Part shown: positions 5,938-7,315 of the stretch, piece after piece
Numbering within the stretch: position 1 is the stretch's first letter
Layout of the letters: each line of letters opens with the position of its first letter
Source: Pontiellaceae bacterium
Lineage (GTDB): Bacteria; Verrucomicrobiota; Kiritimatiellia; Kiritimatiellales; Tichowtungiaceae
NCBI GenBank assembly: GCA_025457785.1
Contig: JALOTS010000108.1
Coordinates: 1-7,315 of the forward strand
DNA length: 7,315 bases
Reading direction: 5' to 3'
Position numbers and translations under genes: made by a program
The notes under the pieces: generated by a model
What the model saw: the letters and a program-made list of their open reading frames with translations, nothing else
Databases searched by the model: none
Told to the model about the DNA's origin: nothing

Positions 5938-6387
5938 TCAAGGATTGTGCAGCCGATAAAACATGACCGCTTCAGTTGTGGGAATTACTACGGGATTCGT
6001 GACCCCCGACGGAGCATTTACCCAACCGTTTGTCAGGCTGGAGGTTTCCTGCAAAATCCAATTCGTGTTACAGGAGTTCCACGATATGATGATCTCTCCC
6101 ATTCCGCCGGCTGCGATGTTCAGGAAGGGCGCATTTTCCACTTGTATCGCTTGCGGCACCCAGAATCCTCCGTCTATCCGATAGCTTCCGCCAGACAGAT
6201 TGCCCGTATCGAATTGACCAATGGTTCCACACACGGAATAGACACTGCCGGTTGAAGTTCCACCTCCGCCATCAAGGGTTGACCAATTAACAGAATTGGT
6301 TTGAGCCGGAGCGGCGAGAGTGGAAACCATAAAGACCGTCGCAATGATGATGCGCGTGACCCATGTTAATTTTAAATGCGTTCTCAT
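5938..6387 (-). CDS. Small secreted protein of a Verrucomicrobiota-type family
   Basis: The protein has 149 residues from ATG 6387, chosen over the in-frame 6423 because GGGAG lies six to seven bases upstream and the product then starts with a proper signal peptide (MRTHLKLTWVTR, hydrophobic run, cleavage after APA at about residue 28). The mature part starts with WSTLDGGGGTSTGSVYSV and GGSYRIDGGFW, followed by a C-terminal segment ISWNSCNTNWILQETSSL ... W.NAPSG.TNPV ... FYRL. I know this architecture from many short exported proteins and C-terminal modules in Verrucomicrobiota and relatives; its function is not established. It is probably beta-rich and extracellular. A TTGACT with a poor -10 (CTTAAC) lies at 6455-6427. 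The next gene on the same strand, the large repetitive protein, begins 147 bases downstream with its own candidate promoter, so co-transcription is possible but not required. Confidence 0.8.
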   Translation of the reverse strand: MRTHLKLTWVTRIIIATVFMVSTLAAPAQTNSVNWSTLDGGGGTSTGSVYSVCGTIGQFDTGNLSGGSYRIDGGFWVPQAIQVENAPFLNIAAGGMGEIIISWNSCNTNWILQETSSLTNGWVNAPSGVTNPVVIPTTEAVMFYRLHNP

Positions 6388-6468
6388 TTTATTCTCCCGA
6401 ACAAAAACCGTCCTTAATGACAATTAGTTAAGCCGTTTAAACTGATCGCAGTCAACGATATTAGGCCA

Positions 6469-6519
6469 GCAAAAGGGTCAGCCCGCACATTGAGAGCAAA
6501 AGGGTCAGCCCGCACATTG
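6469..6519. repeat. 24-bp sequence duplicated at 27-bp period
   Basis: The 24-bp block at 6469-6492 (starts GCAAAAGGGTCAGCCC, ends GCACATTG) is repeated without change at 6496-6519, separated by three bases. The GGGTCAGCCCGCACATTG core resembles sequences I associate with the flanks of REP-type transposase (IS200-like) elements. No transposase gene is in the window. Confidence 0.85.
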
Positions 6520-6781
6520 CGTCATTTTGGCTGAAAAGAGGCCGAGCCGCCTGGTTTATATTTTTTGCAACCCTTTTCATTAGCAGGTTGCGGATTGATT
6601 CTTCTCGATGTGTTCAACCACATCCCTTCGAATCCTTGGACGTTTCTTTGTGCCTTAGATTCTTCGTTCAAAATCTTACCACCCGCTCCCGCTGGTGCAG
6701 ACTTCGGAGTAAGACGGAGAACTTCTGACGTCTGAATTTCCCCTCTGACCCCCTTGGAGGTCCCTCTGTGGTAAAAAATCC

Positions 6782-6795
6782 TCATCTTCGGATGA
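6782..6795. other. UUCG-tetraloop hairpin
   Basis: TCATC-TTCG-GATGA forms a perfect 5-bp stem with a stable UUCG loop on the plus strand. On the minus strand the same hairpin is followed four bases later by a T6 run, giving a weak intrinsic-terminator shape, but no gene precedes it in that direction. Confidence 0.4.
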
Positions 6796-6913
6796 ATCTT
6801 ATTCCTGTACATTTTCCTATTATGCGGGTTTATTTCCTGTTTGGTATCCGTTGGGTACTATTCGTTCATTATCCGCACTGGTTTTTGGTCGTTCTGTTTA
6901 ACAGGGAGTCTGT

Positions 6914-7315
6914 ATGAATATCTTTTTGAGTCGGTCTGTCCGTTTTTTTGCCGGTGTCCTGCTTGCGGGGGCGGCGTGGTGTCCGCAGCAGTCTTTTTCT
7001 CAGACCTTTTCGGATGAGTTTAATACACTGAACCCATCGGTCTGGACTCAGGCTGACCGGGGTGAGCTGGCAGTTCGCGACGGCGTGCTGGCTCTGAAAG
7101 ACTGCTATGTCCATGCGGGGGATCTTTCCTGGAAGAATTACGAATTGGAGTTTAAAGCCCGCGCCCCGAGCGATGCCGATACGGTGCGGATTTTTGCCGG
7201 ATTCCGCTACAACTCAGATCAAAACCGCTATGTTTTCGGACTGCGCGGCGGGAACAACAATGATCTGTTTCTGGCACGTTACGGAGATCGGAATAAGGAT
7301 GCGTTATTAGATATA
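6914..7315 (+). CDS. Secreted protein with an N-terminal jelly-roll-like domain, partial
   Basis: The first 134 codons of a gene that continues past the window edge. ATG 6914 has AGGGAG five bases upstream. The product starts with a signal peptide (MNIFLSRSVRFFAGVLLAGAAW, likely cleaved after SFS or SFSQ, about residue 29-30). The mature protein opens with TFSDEFNTLNPSVWTQ, then GELAVRDGVLALKD, WKNYELEFKAR and VRIFAGFRYNSDQNRYVFGLR. This pattern fits a concanavalin-A/LamG-like or DUF1080-like beta-sandwich, a module often placed in front of glycoside hydrolases or other polysaccharide-acting enzymes in this kind of bacterium. The catalytic part, if any, is outside the window, so no enzyme is assigned. 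It is transcribed away from the two minus-strand secreted genes. Frame and start are secure; the family is tentative. Confidence 0.75.
   Translation, partial: MNIFLSRSVRFFAGVLLAGAAWCPQQSFSQTFSDEFNTLNPSVWTQADRGELAVRDGVLALKDCYVHAGDLSWKNYELEFKARAPSDADTVRIFAGFRYNSDQNRYVFGLRGGNNNDLFLARYGDRNKDALLDI

Larger units (their letters stand above)
6388..6913. other. 526-bp intergenic region between divergent secreted genes
   Basis: It holds a weak candidate promoter for the minus-strand gene (6427-6455), the 27-bp-period duplication (6469-6519), and a stretch from about 6640 to 6780. On the minus strand this stretch reads ...TACCACAGAGGGACC... and ...GGCACAAAGAAACG..., similar in flavour to intergenic repeats found in many environmental genomes. 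A 96-codon minus-strand frame (6522-6812) runs through it but looks accidental. A TCATC-TTCG-GATGA hairpin is at 6782-6795. Confidence 0.6.

Noticed and set aside
6522..6812. 96-codon minus-strand frame in the intergenic region
   Set aside because: No domain or signal peptide, only a weak AGGA before the ATG, and it passes through apparent intergenic repeat sequence. I judge it non-coding, with moderate certainty.

Overview
The window looks like accessory chromosomal DNA from a Verrucomicrobiota/Kiritimatiellota-type bacterium. The evidence is indirect. Two secreted proteins belong to types I know mainly from that group: the GGGGTSTG / GGSYRIDGGFW protein with a 'SWN..WILQE...L..W.NA' tail, and a signal-peptide protein that opens with a jelly-roll-like DEFNTLNPSVW domain. 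No RNA genes or CRISPR arrays were seen. The phylum is an inference, not a demonstration.

Left part (1-2770). A minus-strand cassette runs fic (721-2274) -> short remnant of a type I restriction subunit gene hsdR (594-713) -> small zinc-ribbon membrane protein (349-597). It is bracketed by two arrays of the same 57-bp repeat (181-272 and 2608-2756). The Fic protein has an AbiEi-like antitoxin/winged-helix N-terminus and a canonical AMP-transferase Fic core with its own inhibitory motif. The hsdR remnant keeps only about 24 recognisable codons, so the cassette reads as the leftovers of a type I restriction-modification locus with an embedded fic gene: hsdM, hsdS and nearly all of hsdR are absent. 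The 330 bp upstream of fic are crowded with short repeats, including three copies of a motif at an exact 23-bp period next to the fic start. They also hold a second, decayed copy of the hsdR start region.

Middle part (2771-5937). One large minus-strand gene encodes a secreted, highly repetitive surface protein (944 aa if restored). It has a signal peptide, an N-terminal domain of the 'SYQGQLT ... LTSAPYAF' type, three tandem 59-residue repeats, a long GVYG-type repeat region and a globular C-terminal domain. It is split by a one-base frameshift at an A4 tract (3817-3820).

Right part (5938-7315). A second small secreted protein (5938-6387, minus) lies upstream of the large one. A gene-poor stretch follows (6388-6913) with a 27-bp-period tandem repeat. 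Then the first 134 codons of a divergent plus-strand secreted protein (from 6914) run off the window edge. The three right-hand genes are all exported and probably act at or outside the cell surface. The left cassette is defence/toxin-antitoxin-like and unrelated in function.
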